Shown: positions 19,047-29,142 of the stretch, piece by piece
Layout of the letters: every line of letters starts with the position of its first letter
How positions within the stretch are numbered: position 1 is the stretch's first letter
From: Clostridia bacterium UC5.1-1D10
GTDB taxonomy: Bacteria > Bacillota > Clostridia > Lachnospirales > Anaerotignaceae
Direction: 5' to 3'
Length of the DNA: 64,000 bases
Assembly: GCA_001304995.1 (NCBI GenBank)
Contig: BBZU01000006.1
Coordinates: 94,075-158,074 of the forward strand
The notes under the pieces: model-generated
Told to the model about the DNA's origin: nothing
The model's database searches: none
The model's input: the letters and a program-made list of their open reading frames with translations, nothing else
Program-made: the position numbers and the translations under genes

Positions 19047-19750
19047 ATGTTTTTTTATGGATATAACATGGAATATGTTTTTTATTAATCATTGCCATGA
19101 TCTTAGCCGGTCTGGCACAGGCAAAAGTATCGTCTACCTATAACAAATATTCCCGTGTGCCCAACAGACGTGGGCTGACTGGGGAACAGGTTGCGGCACA
19201 GATGCTCATACAGGCTGGTATTCACGATGTACGTATTGAACGTGTGGCAGGTCATCTGACAGACCATTATGACCCCAGAACAAAGACCCTGCGTCTTTCT
19301 TCCGGTGTTTATGACGGCAGAAGCGTAGCGGCACTTGGCATTGCTGCCCATGAAACAGGGCATGCCATCCAGCATGACACAGGTTATGTGTTCCTGGTGC
19401 TGCGCAGCACACTGGTACCTTTGTCCAATCTGGGTTCTACATTGGCTTGGCCTTTGATTCTCATTGGCCTGCTTTTTGGAGGCAGTTCATCCAATATGTT
19501 CATCACATTGGGGATTTTGTTTTATGCTCTGGCGGTATTGTTTACCGTTGTGACACTGCCTGTGGAATTTAATGCATCTTCCAGAGCACTGCATATGCTG
19601 GAAGACCAGTATTTCCTGGATGCCGATGAAATTGGCGGCGCAAGAAAAGTTCTTTCTGCAGCAGCCATGACTTATGTAGCGGCGGCAGCTGTGGCAATTT
19701 TGCAGCTCCTTCGTTTGATTGCCATTTTTGGCGGCAGACGGGATGAATAA
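19047..19750 (+). CDS. YugP-like membrane zinc metallopeptidase, one frameshift
   Basis: About 234 aa when joined. The start ATG 19047 opens MFFYGYNMEYVF and closes early. Adding one T to the T6 run at 19078-19083 continues in frame as LLIIAMILAGLAQAKV, the membrane segment expected at this place. The protein has the zinc-protease motif AAHETGHAIQH (HExxH), further membrane helices (about residues 120-175 and the C-terminus) and the conserved-type NKYSRVPN. Family members are neutral zinc metallopeptidases of unknown substrate. It sits between fmt and rsmB, a common place in Clostridia. Confidence 0.88.
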
Positions 19751-19761
19751 TAACAAATGAG

Positions 19762-19803
19762 AAAAACGGATAAAATCCAGGTTATCGGGGTTTTATCCGT
19801 TTT
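19762..19803 (+). terminator. Terminator after the YugP-like gene
   Basis: AAAACGGATAAAA and TTTTATCCGTTTT form a 13-bp stem, followed by a T-rich tract. Confidence 0.8.
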
Positions 19804-19853
19804 GTATTTTTTGCGGGTTTTTCGGCACAAACCGTGAAAAATGGCGAAAAATA

Positions 19854-19882
19854 TTGATGTATGGCGAAAAATCCCGTATAAT
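19854..19882 (+). promoter_or_regulatory. Promoter of the rsmB operon, with a direct repeat
   Basis: TTGATG, a 17-bp spacer, then TATAAT. The 12-mer ATGGCGAAAAAT occurs twice, at 19841 and 19861, flanking the -35 with a 20-bp period. Confidence 0.65.
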
Positions 19883-19932
19883 AATAAGTTGATAAACCAA
19901 CGGAAAAAAGACAGAAGGGAATTTGAAATCCA

Positions 19933-21278
19933 ATGATCCAAATCAATCCCAGAGAAGTTGCGGCGGAAGCTATGGTACAGATTTTGGCGGAAGGCGCATA
20001 TAATAATACGGCGCTGCGGCGTCTACTGCGGCAAAATGGAGCTATGTCCCAGCAGGACAGGGCTTTTGTGACAGAAATCGTCAATGGCACACTGCGGAAT
20101 ATTTATTATGTGGACTATGTCATCGACCAGTTTTCCAATACAAAATTAAATAAAATCAAGCCTTGGCTGTTGGCGGTGCTGCGGACAGCAGTGTATCAGA
20201 TGCTTTTTATGGATGTGCCTGATAACGCGGCATGTAATGAAGCGGTGAAGCTGGCAACGGCGAGAGGGTACAAATCCCTCAGCGGTTTTGTCAATGGCGT
20301 TCTTCGTGCCATCGGCAGAGGAAAAACAGAAATCAAACTGCCAGAAAAAGGAACGGCAGAATATCTCAGCGTTGTGTATTCCCATCCCCTGTGGCTGGTG
20401 AAAATGTGGGTAGCGTATTATGGCTACGAAAAGACAGAAGCACTCTGTCAGGCAGATAATGAAGCACCTGATGTGACCATTCGGGTCAATACTCTGAAAA
20501 CAGATGCCGAAACACTGGCAAAACAGCTGGAGGAAAAAGGCATCACTGTACGGCAGGGCAGTCTGTGGAAAGACGCGCTGCATTTGAGCAGAACGGCAGA
20601 TTTGGGACGGCTGGCAGAATTTCAGGAAGGTCTGTTCCATGTGCAGGATGAAAGCTCCCAGACAGCAGTGGCAGTATTAGACCCCCAGAAAGGCGAAAAG
20701 ATTTTAGACCTTTGTGCGGCACCCGGCGGGAAAACATTCACCATGGCGGAACGCATGGAAAACAGCGGCGAAATCCATGCCGGCGATATTTATGAACACA
20801 AAGCAGAACTCATTGCTGATGGTGCCCATCGTCTTGGCATTTCCATTGTGAAAACATCCGTTAGAGATGCTTCTGTGGAAGACACTTCGGCCATTGGAGC
20901 TTATGACCGCGTGCTGGCAGATGTGCCTTGTTCCGGTTTGGGACTTCTGAGGAAGAAACCGGACATTCGTTTGAAAAAAGACGGCAGTGAGATTGACGTA
21001 CTGGTGGGCATCCAGCGTCAGATTCTGGAACAGGCGGCAAAATACGTCAAAGACGGCGGTGTGCTGGTTTACAGCACCTGTACTTTGAGCCGCAAGGAAA
21101 ATGAAAAAATGTGGAATGGTTTTTGCAGAACCATGAATCCTATATATTAGAAGATTTGGGACAGTATTTGCCAGAAACTCTGGCGGCGGAAGGTGAAAAA
21201 GGTTATATTACCCTTTTCCCTCAGTCCCATCATACAGACGGGTTTTTCATCGCCCGCCTGCGGAAGAAAGGAATGTAA
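19933..21278 (+). CDS. rsmB: 16S rRNA (cytosine-967-C5)-methyltransferase, one frameshift
   Basis: About 448 aa when joined. The N-terminal NusB-like RNA-binding domain spans residues 1-140. The SAM-dependent methyltransferase follows with DLCAAPGGKT, the catalytic-cysteine motif DVPCSGLG and YSTCTLSRKENE. The first frame stops at 21150; adding one A to the A6 run at 21104-21109 gives NEKNVEWFLQNHES and extends the protein to TAA 21276-21278 (ending FFIARLRKKGM, a typical family end). It methylates C967 of 16S rRNA. It ends 2 bases before rlmN. Confidence 0.92.
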
Positions 21279-21280
21279 TT

Positions 21281-22315
21281 ATGGCAAAAACAGATGTGAA
21301 ATCCATGACGCTGGAAGAATTGCAGCTGTTCATGGGGGAATTGGGTGAACCGAAATTCCGTGCCAAACAGATTTTTGACTGGCTCCATCAAAAACAGGTG
21401 GATACTTTTGCCGAAATGACGAATCTTTCTCAGAAACTGCGGGAAAGATTAGAACAGGAAGCAAAAATCGGCGGTGTGGAAATGGTGGAACGACTCCTTT
21501 CCAAAGAAGATGGCACCAGAAAATACCTGTTTGCGTTGGAAAATGGCTCCATCATCGAAAGCGTTTTGATGCAGTATGATTATGGGAATACTGTTTGTGT
21601 TTCCACACAGGCAGGATGCCGAATGGGGTGCAAATTCTGCGCTTCCACACTGGACGGCGTAGAAAGAAGCCTGACACCTGCGGAAATGCTTTCTCAGGTC
21701 TATACCATTCAGAAAGATTTGGGGCAGCGGATTTCCGGCGTGGTGCTCATGGGCAGCGGCGAACCGCTGGATAACTATGATAATGTGCTGCGGTTCATTC
21801 ATTTGCTGAATGACCCGGCAGGGCAGAATATGGGGCAGCGTCATATCACCCTTTCTACCTGCGGACTTATTGAAAAAATGTATCGTTTGGCAGAGGAAAA
21901 CTTACAGATCACATTGGCAGTTTCCCTTCATGCGCCCAATGATGAAATCCGCAGAGAAATCATGCCTGTGGCAAAGGCGAATCCCATGGAAAAACTCCTT
22001 GCCGCATGCGTGGATTACGCAAACCACACAAAACGGCGGATCACATTTGAGTATGCCATGATGCAGGGGGTTAATGACAGCGATGCCTGTGCCAGAGAAT
22101 TGGCGGACAAACTGCGCCATACCCTTTGTCATGTGAACCTGATTCCCATGAATCCGGTAAAAGAACGAAAATTTACAAAGAGTTCCGCAGACCGTGTGCA
22201 GCGTTTTGCTCATTTGCTTCAGGAAAATGGTGTGGAAACCACCATTCGCAGAAGATTGGGCAGCGATATTGACGCAGCCTGTGGACAGCTGAGAAGAAGA
22301 TATATGCAGAAATAA
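21281..22315 (+). CDS. rlmN: Dual-specificity rRNA/tRNA adenine-C2 methyltransferase RlmN
   Basis: 344 aa. A radical-SAM enzyme with the cluster motif CRMGCKFC (C-x3-C-x2-C), the family segment MGSGEPLDN, and the C-terminal methylated Cys region (GSDIDAACGQL). It installs m2A at position 2503 of 23S rRNA and 37 of some tRNAs. It continues the rsmB operon and is followed by prpC after 48 bases. Confidence 0.96.
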   Translation: MAKTDVKSMTLEELQLFMGELGEPKFRAKQIFDWLHQKQVDTFAEMTNLSQKLRERLEQEAKIGGVEMVERLLSKEDGTRKYLFALENGSIIESVLMQYDYGNTVCVSTQAGCRMGCKFCASTLDGVERSLTPAEMLSQVYTIQKDLGQRISGVVLMGSGEPLDNYDNVLRFIHLLNDPAGQNMGQRHITLSTCGLIEKMYRLAEENLQITLAVSLHAPNDEIRREIMPVAKANPMEKLLAACVDYANHTKRRITFEYAMMQGVNDSDACARELADKLRHTLCHVNLIPMNPVKERKFTKSSADRVQRFAHLLQENGVETTIRRRLGSDIDAACGQLRRRYMQK

Positions 22316-22363
22316 AAAATCAGACGGCTTTAGACGGGGAAAAAGCCTTAGGAGGTGGAAAAC

Positions 22364-23085
22364 GTGAAGGCAGTCGGAATCAGCGACATCGGAAGATGCC
22401 GTAAAAATAACGAAGATGCTTATTATTTAGCGGAAGAAGATGCACCGCTGCAGCATTTGTATATCGTCGCAGACGGTATGGGGGGATGCAATGCCGGCGA
22501 AGTAGCGAGCAATGGCGCCATTGAAGCCTTCGTGGATTATGTGGCGGAACATAAAGAAATACAGGAAATTCCGGATTTGCTCACAGGCGCTTTTCAGGCG
22601 GCTAACAAATCCGTATTCGATCAGTCCAATTCCGCCCTGGAATTTGCGGAAATGGGAACCACTATGGTTGCAGCCGTAGTGGATAACGGAAAAGTCTATG
22701 TAGCCCATGTTGGTGACAGCCGCGCGTATTTGATGCAGAAAGAGATTTTGAATCCTCTGACCACTGACCATTCTTATGTGATGGAACTGGTGAAATTAGG
22801 AACCATCACCAAAGAAGAAGCAGCGGTGCATCCAAAGCGCAATATCATCACCAGGCTGTCGGTATCAAAGACACAGTAGAAACGGATATGACCATCGTGC
22901 CTGTGGAGAAAGGAGATTTGCTCCTGCTCTGCACAGACGGTCTTTCGGGCATGCTTTCTGATGAGGAGATGGCTCAGATGCTGCGGCAGAAAGAATCCGT
23001 GAAAAGGAAAGCTGAAAAATTAGTGGAAACAGCAAATCTGCGAGGCGGTTATGACAATATATCCCTCATTTTGATAGAAATTTAG
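22364..23085 (+). CDS. prpC: PP2C-type Ser/Thr phosphatase PrpC, one frameshift
   Basis: About 240 aa when joined. GTG 22364 is chosen because GGAGG lies 8 bases upstream. Metal-binding motifs are NNEDAYYL, VADGMGG, GDSRAYL and, in the second frame, CTDGLSG and GGYDNIS. The frame breaks at GG 22854-22855; one extra G gives the expected TRAVGIKDT continuation. PrpC dephosphorylates targets of the neighbouring PrkC kinase, and the two genes are 13 bases apart, as usual in Firmicutes. Confidence 0.92.
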
Positions 23086-23098
23086 GAGGTAACGACTG

Positions 23099-25520
23099 AT
23101 GTTATTGAATCCGGGTTCTGTCCTTGGGGACAGATACGAAATCATAGAGAAAATCGGTTCAGGGGGCATGGCGGTGGTTTACCGCGGCAAAGATAAAAAA
23201 CTGGATCGTTATGTGACCATTAAGGTTTTGCGGGAAGAATTTATCGGTGACGAGGAATTTATCGAACGGTTCCGTTCGGAAGCGTGTTCTGCCGCAAGAC
23301 TTTCTCACCCCAACATTGTCCGTGTGTATGATGTTGGCGAGGATGGGGAGATCAACTATATCGTTATGGAATACATTCATGGGGATACGCTGAAAACAGC
23401 CATTCGGAAGAAAGCGCCTTTCGATTCCCGTTCCACTATTAATGTAGCCATTCAGATTGCGTCTGCCCTTTCTCAGGCACACAAAGCCCATATCGTACAT
23501 AGGGACATCAAGCCCCAGAACATTCTGGTGGGGACAGACGGTGTGGTAAAGGTAACAGACTTCGGCATTGCCCGTGCTGCCCGTGCCACAACCATGACAA
23601 CCACAGCCAATGCAGCAGGATCTGTACATTATTTTTCTCCAGAACAAGCCAGAGGCGGCTATGTGGATGAAAAGAGTGACATTTACTCTCTGGGCATTAC
23701 CATGTTTGAAATGATTACAGGTGTACTGCCTTTCCAGGGAAACAATTCCGTTTCCATTGCGCTGAAACATATCAATGAGGAACTGCCGGACATCCGTCAG
23801 TATAACCCCAACTGCACACCTTCCTTGGAAGGCATCATCAAAAAAAGCGACTATGAAAAAAGCCGATGAACGTTATGCGAGCATTGATCTGATGTTGGCA
23901 GACTTGATGCGTGCCAGAACAGAAGTGGCTGTTCATGCGGAACAGGAACGTCAGGCAGAAGCCAAAGAAAGAAGCCACGCAGCAGTGGCAGGTGCGGCAG
24001 GCGCAGCTGCTGGAGCTGCCACAGGTATCCGTATGAGCAGACGGGCAGAAGCGACAAAAGAACTGCGGGAAGCCAAGGAAAGAGCAGAAGCAGAACGCGC
24101 TAGAATCCGCAAAATGGAGGATGAAGCTGTCACAGCGGAAAGTCCTCTGGTTCATAGACGGGCAGAAAGCGGTTCTCATTTCCGGGAAAATATCCCTGCC
24201 ATGGAAAACGTAGAAGATGCGACACGGAAAGCGGATGAGAGCGAAATTGATCTGATTCGTTTCAGGAAGAATGAAGAAGCACCGGCGGCAGAAGAACCTC
24301 AGGTAGAAGGCGATGTGAACACACCGCTGGTAAGCTTTGAAAAATATGGCAAACGCCTGAAAATTTCCAAAGACGATAATTACGAAGGCGAATACATGGC
24401 GGTGGAAGAAGTGAAGAAAAGCAGGCGTCCCGAACGGAAACGCCGTAATCCACGGAAAGAAGAGGAATACGACAATGAACGGGATCGTAAGGCAGAACGT
24501 CGTGTTATCGCGGCAGCCATCGTTACAGCCATTGTGCTGATTGTGATTATCAGTTCTGTTGGTCTGCGCGTGCTGGGCGGCTTCAAGGGCTTCGGCAGCG
24601 GCGAAAAGAATATCGAAACACCTCAGTTTATCGGTATGACTTATGAAGAAGCAGAAGCAGAAGCGAAAAAACTTGGTCTGAAACTGGTAAAAGAAGGCGA
24701 GGATTACAGCAATTATTATGATGAAGGTATGATCTTCTGGCAGAATGTAGACCCTGAAACCATGGTAGCAGGCAATACGAAGATTGGTGTCAAAGTCAGC
24801 CTTGGTTTGAAAGAACAGGAAATGCCGGATGTGTTGAACAAGTCTGAAAGTGATGCGATCAAAGCCATCACCAAACTGGTTGGCACTTCACCGGATATTG
24901 TTTATGAAGAAAGCGAAGATGTAAAACCCGGTCATGTTATTTCTCAGAATCCGGAAGAAGGCACAAAGATTGATGCCCATACCCATATCACACTGACTGT
25001 CTGCAAGCCCGAAGAAGGCGGCAATGTAGTGGTACCTGATGTACAGGGCGATACAGAAAGCAGTGCGGTACAGAGTCTGGAAGCAGTTGGTCTGACAGTA
25101 GGCAAAATTTCTTATCTGGAAAGCGATACAGTAGCAGAAGGCAGAGTTATCACCCAGACATTGACACCAAACTCTGAAGTACCCAGCGGCAGCGTTGTAA
25201 ATCTGGCTATCAGTAAAGGCGCGCCTGTGCAGGAAGAACCGCAGGAAGAAGAACCACCCAGAGAAGGCGGCAGCGGTCAACCTGCTGATTCCAACAGCAC
25301 CAGCACCCAGTACTTCACCATTACAGCACCGGAAGGTGCTGGTGATACGGTTCATGTCAAAGTAGTGAAAACAGATGCTGATGGAACAACAACGGTCATC
25401 GATGAAACCAGAAATTTGTCTGACTTCCCCTTCAGTATTGCCGTAACAGGTACTGGCAGCGGTACAGTCACCGGTACAGTGGATGGACAGACAACATTGT
25501 CTGAAAATGTAACCTTCTGA
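23099..25520 (+). CDS. prkC: PASTA-domain Ser/Thr kinase PrkC, one frameshift
   Basis: About 806 aa when joined. The kinase domain spans residues 1-265 (GSGGMAVVYRG, HRDIKPQNIL, DFGIARA). A long charged juxtamembrane region and a membrane helix at about 470-490 follow, then three extracellular PASTA repeats and a Thr/Ser-rich tail. The frame breaks at the A7 run 23840-23846; removing one A gives IIKKATMKKADERYAS. PASTA kinases sense muropeptides or lipid II and control cell-wall synthesis, sporulation and germination. The C-terminal region after the PASTA repeats (last 90 residues) is not recognised. Confidence 0.93.
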
Positions 25521-25536
25521 GAATAAGGAGTAAAAT

Positions 25537-26412
25537 ATGCTGGATGGAGTGATTTTGAAAGGAATCGGCGGATTCTATTATATCGATACCGTGGAAGGCA
25601 TCTATGAATGCCGTGCCAGAGGGATTTTCCGTAAGGAAGGCATTCGCCCCACCGTTGGAGATTCTGTACAGATTTCCGTGCTGGATGAAGCCAACAAAAA
25701 GGGAAGTCTGGATGTGATCCTGCCCAGAAGAAATGAGCTGATCCGTCCCAGAGTTTCCAATATCGATCAGGCGGTCATTGTCTTTGCGGCAAAAAGCCCT
25801 AATATGAATCTGGATCTGCTGGACAGATTTTTGCTGCTGGCAGAAGAACAGGAATTGGATATTGTCATCGTCATCAACAAGATCGACAGAGATAAACAAA
25901 ACAAATATGAGGATGCTGCTGCTCTTTATAGAGCGGCAGGCTATCCTGTCTTCTGCACCAGTGCGGAAAAGGGCATTGGCATCGAGGAACTGCGGAAAGC
26001 ATTGGAAAACAAAATTTCCGTATTCGCAGGCCCTTCCGGCGTAGGAAAAAGCAGCCTCATCAACGCCGCTTTCCCCGGTTTAGAGCTGAATACAGGGGAA
26101 ATCAGTGAGAAAATACAGCGTGGTCGTCATACCACCCGTCACGCTGAGCTGATTCGTATTACAGAACAGAGTTATATCGTGGATTCTCCCGGTTTTACCT
26201 CTCTGTTCCTGAACCATATCCCGTCAGATAAACTGCAGTATTATTTCCGGGAATTTCAGCCTTTTCTGCACAAATGCTATTACAACGGCTGCGTGCATAT
26301 CAATGAGCCGGACTGCGCCGTAAAGGAACAGATCGGCGATGCCATTGACAGCCGCAGATATGAAAGATACAAAATGCTTTATGAGGAACTGGAAAACGAA
26401 AGGAGAAACTGA
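25537..26412 (+). CDS. rsgA: Ribosome small subunit biogenesis GTPase RsgA
   Basis: 291 aa. An OB-fold (residues 1-70) precedes a circularly permuted GTPase (INKID before the P-loop GPSGVGKSS) and a C-terminal zinc finger with CYYNGCVHINEPDC. RsgA assists late 30S maturation. The stop codon lies one base before the rpe start. Confidence 0.96.
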   Translation: MLDGVILKGIGGFYYIDTVEGIYECRARGIFRKEGIRPTVGDSVQISVLDEANKKGSLDVILPRRNELIRPRVSNIDQAVIVFAAKSPNMNLDLLDRFLLLAEEQELDIVIVINKIDRDKQNKYEDAAALYRAAGYPVFCTSAEKGIGIEELRKALENKISVFAGPSGVGKSSLINAAFPGLELNTGEISEKIQRGRHTTRHAELIRITEQSYIVDSPGFTSLFLNHIPSDKLQYYFREFQPFLHKCYYNGCVHINEPDCAVKEQIGDAIDSRRYERYKMLYEELENERRN

Positions 26413-26413
26413 A

Positions 26414-27084
26414 ATGGCTATTTATTTGTCCCCTTCTATGCTGTCCATTGATTTCACAAAGGTAGGCGAACAGCTGGCGATTGTGGAACAGGCAGGGGTA
26501 CCTTACATCCATCTGGATGTAATGGATGGTGTGTTTGTACCCAATATTTCTTTTGGGATTCCTGTGATTCAGGGGATTCGCAAAGCCAGCAATATGGTTT
26601 TTGACGCCCATCTGATGATCGTAGACCCGGAGCGTTATGTGGAACAGTTCCGCAAAGCGGGTGCTGACATCATCAATTTCCATGTGGAAGCGACCAAAGA
26701 CCTGCGGGCTGTATTGCGAAGATCAAAGAAACAGGCGCGAAAGTGGGTATCACCATCAAACCCAAAACACCTGTGGAAACCATCAAACCTTTCCTGAAAG
26801 ATGTGGATATGGTATTGGTTATGACCGTAGAACCCGGTTTTGGCGGCCAGAAATTTATGGCAGATCAGGTGCCTAAGATTGCCCAGCTGGCAGCATGGAA
26901 AAAAGAATTGGGCCTTTCCTATGACATTGAAGTTGACGGCGGCATCACGCTGGATAACGTGAGAGAAGTGTTGGATGCAGGCGCCAATGTCATTGTTGCA
27001 GGCTCCGCTGTGTTTGGCAAAGAAGATATTGCCGGTGCAGCGAAGGGTTTTATGGAAATTTTCAAGGAGTATGAGGCAGAATGA
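26414..27084 (+). CDS. rpe: Ribulose-phosphate 3-epimerase, one frameshift
   Basis: About 223 aa when joined. TIM-barrel motifs are YLSPSMLSIDF, HLDVMDGVFVPNI, FDAHLMI, VMTVEPGFGGQKF and EVDGGITLDNV, with the metal-binding His and Asp residues in place. The frame breaks near 26713; one extra A gives AVIAKIKETGAKVGITIKP. It interconverts ribulose 5-phosphate and xylulose 5-phosphate. It overlaps thiN by four bases. Confidence 0.93.
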
Positions 27085-27719
27085 AAGCAGTATTGTTTGC
27101 AGGGGCAGCCATAACGGATTACAGTTTTTGTGAGAAGTATTTGCAGGATGCAGATTGCATCATCTGCTGTGACGGCGGCATGCACCATGCAAAAGCCCTT
27201 GGGATTACACCGGATTACATCGTGGGAGATTTTGACTCTGTGCGTCCGGAAGTGCTGGAAGAATATCGTAATATGGGCATTTCCATTCGTCAGTTTCCTA
27301 CCCACAAAAATGAAACAGATATGCAGCTTGGCATGCTTTTGGCCTTAGAGCTGGGGGCAACAGAATTGGTGCTCATTGGCGGTATTGGCGACCGTTTCGA
27401 CCATACCCTTGCCAATGCTCATCTGCTGCTGTATCTGCTGAAAAAAGGCGTACGTGGGATTCTGGTCAATGAGAAAAACTGTGTGGAACTCATTGATAAA
27501 GAAGTCACCCTCTATGGCAAAGCAGGAGATTTGGTATCTACCATTCCTTTGAGTATGCAGGTGGAAGGTGTGACACTGGAAGGTCTGGAATATCCGCTGG
27601 TAGACTATGATCTGGCACTGGATGATAAATTGGTGGCTGTCAGCAACGTCATGACAGGCACTGAAGCGAAAGTGAAAATCCGAAAAGGGTATCTGTTTGT
27701 GATGCAGACACGAGATTAA
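27081..27719 (+). CDS. thiN: Thiamine pyrophosphokinase
   Basis: 212 aa. The motifs CCDGGMHHAKALGITPDYIVGDFDS, the NETDMQLGM segment and GGIGDRFDH are those of the TPK catalytic domain; the C-terminal half is the TPK B1-binding domain. It converts thiamine to thiamine pyrophosphate. It is the last gene of the rsgA-rpe-thiN cluster, and the 27736 repeat follows 17 bases later. Confidence 0.95.
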   Translation: MKAVLFAGAAITDYSFCEKYLQDADCIICCDGGMHHAKALGITPDYIVGDFDSVRPEVLEEYRNMGISIRQFPTHKNETDMQLGMLLALELGATELVLIGGIGDRFDHTLANAHLLLYLLKKGVRGILVNEKNCVELIDKEVTLYGKAGDLVSTIPLSMQVEGVTLEGLEYPLVDYDLALDDKLVAVSNVMTGTEAKVKIRKGYLFVMQTRD

Positions 27720-27735
27720 CAAGAAAGTGGGCATG

Positions 27736-27919
27736 GAAAAGCAACTTCACCTTAAGAAAACATTGATTTTTCTTTTCCTTGATTTCTTAAGGGGAATTGC
27801 GACGGCTGTCTTCACAAGAAAACATAACAAATAAAAATTTTCATAAAATAAGAAAGCTAAAATCCTTTGTCATGATAAGGATTTTAGCTTTCTTTGTTTT
27901 CTTATGAAGATGCCCCTAA
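27736..27919 (+). repeat. Dispersed palindromic repeat, full copy (about 184 bp)
   Basis: Two parts. The left part is a hairpin built on CTTAAG (arms ACCTTAAGAAAA and ATTTCTTAAGGGG). The right part is a large imperfect palindrome with an inner stem AAGAAAGCTAAAATCCTT / AAGGATTTTAGCTTTCTT and outer arms CTTCACAAGAAAACA / TGTTTTCTTATGAAG. A copy of the same length lies in opposite orientation at 34877-35059, and a shortened one begins at 63906. No reading frame or transposase is inside. Confidence 0.88.
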
Positions 27920-28008
27920 TCCATCCCCACTTTTTTTTATTGGTGATACAGGCAAATTTGCTGTCCCAATGGCATAACATGAATCAGGTTGGTTTGTGGA
28001 GGGATTGG

Positions 28009-29088
28009 ATGGCAACCATTAGCCTATGTATGATTGTAAAAGACGAAGAATTGACCTTGGAGCGATGTATGCAATGCGCAAAAGGTTTTGCCGATGAAAT
28101 CGTTGTGGTAGATACGGGCTCTGTGGACAGGACAAAAGAAATTGCGGAAAAATATGCGGATGTGGTTTGTGATTTTCAGTGGTGTGCTGACTTTGCGGCA
28201 GCGAGAAATTTTTCCTTTTCCAAAGCCACGAAGGATTATTGTATGTGGCTGGATGCGGATGATGTGGTGCCGGAGTCGGAACAGAAAAAAATCGTAGCGC
28301 TGAAAGAAAAATTGGAGGAAACGAAAGCCGACGTGGTGATGATGCCTTATGATGTGGCTTTTGACGCAGGCGGAAAGGCCACGTTTTCTTATTTTCGGGA
28401 GAGGATTGTGAAAAACATAGGACGTCCTTTATGGGAAGGACGGGTACATGAAGTCATTACCCCTTATGGAAATATCATCCACGAGGACATTCATGTGGAA
28501 CATCGAAAGGAAAAAGCATATGACACAGACCGCAATTTGCTGATTTACGAAAAGATGCGTGCAGAAGGCTGTGTATTCAGTCCCAGAGAGCAATTTTATT
28601 ATGCCAGAGAATTATATTATCATGGACGATATGGAGAGGCCATAGACGAATTTCGTGTGTTCATGGGCAGGGAAGGGGCATGGCTGGAAAATAAACTGGA
28701 AGCTTGTCGGCAGATGGCCATTTGCTATGGACATCTGCAAAAACCACAGGAGCAGCTGGAAGCATTGTTTTACAGTTTTACACTGGATTTGCCTCGGGCG
28801 GAAACATGCTGTGATCTGGGGCGATATTATTTCGACAGACAGGCGTGGAGAGAGGCAATTTTCTGGTATGAAACGGCTTTGCGGGTGGAAAAACGGAAAA
28901 ATGGCGGCGGATTTATCCGAGAGGATTGTTATGGGTATCTGCCCTGTATCCAGCTCTGTGTCTGCTATGACCGCTTGGGACGGCGGGAAAAAGCCGTTTC
29001 CTATAACGAAATGGCGGCAGTATTCAAGCCGGAGGACGGCGCTGTGGCATATAATCGGGCATATTTTGCAAAAGTATCCAAAACATAA
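28009..29088 (+). CDS. Family 2 glycosyltransferase with TPR-like C-terminus
   Basis: 360 aa. The GT-A core has ISLCMIVKDEE, EIVVVDTGSVDRT and the metal-binding motif LDADD. After residue 200 there are helical repeats of TPR type (YYHGRYGEAIDEF, CCDLGRYYFDRQAWREAIFWYETAL). Proteins of this layout transfer sugars to peptides or cell-surface glycans; the substrate is unknown. ATG 28009 has GGAGGG upstream. The in-frame start at 27904 lies in the repeat element and is rejected. It is a single-gene unit. Confidence 0.88.
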   Translation: MATISLCMIVKDEELTLERCMQCAKGFADEIVVVDTGSVDRTKEIAEKYADVVCDFQWCADFAAARNFSFSKATKDYCMWLDADDVVPESEQKKIVALKEKLEETKADVVMMPYDVAFDAGGKATFSYFRERIVKNIGRPLWEGRVHEVITPYGNIIHEDIHVEHRKEKAYDTDRNLLIYEKMRAEGCVFSPREQFYYARELYYHGRYGEAIDEFRVFMGREGAWLENKLEACRQMAICYGHLQKPQEQLEALFYSFTLDLPRAETCCDLGRYYFDRQAWREAIFWYETALRVEKRKNGGGFIREDCYGYLPCIQLCVCYDRLGRREKAVSYNEMAAVFKPEDGAVAYNRAYFAKVSKT

Positions 29089-29128
29089 AAAATGGCACTG
29101 CCTTTTTGCGGCAGTGCCATTTTGATTT
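29086..29128. terminator. Bidirectional terminator between glycosyltransferase and asnA
   Basis: AATGGCACTGCC / GGCAGTGCCATT perfect stem, with A- and T-runs on both sides, between convergent genes. Confidence 0.85.
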
Positions 29129-29142
29129 TCATAAAATTTGCC

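Noticed and set aside
23838..23850. Programmed frameshift at the A7 run in prkC
   Set aside because: A7 followed by G could be slippery, but neighbouring genes carry the same kind of break at runs as short as two bases, so a common technical cause is more likely.
27720..28008. TPP riboswitch or other leader RNA near thiN
   Set aside because: The structure downstream of thiN is the dispersed repeat; no THI-element landmarks (CTGAGA, ACCTGA) were seen upstream of thiN, which overlaps rpe.
27904..28008. Longer N-terminus for the glycosyltransferase
   Set aside because: The extra codons fall in the repeat element and lack a ribosome binding site; ATG 28009 starts exactly at the conserved GT-A strand.
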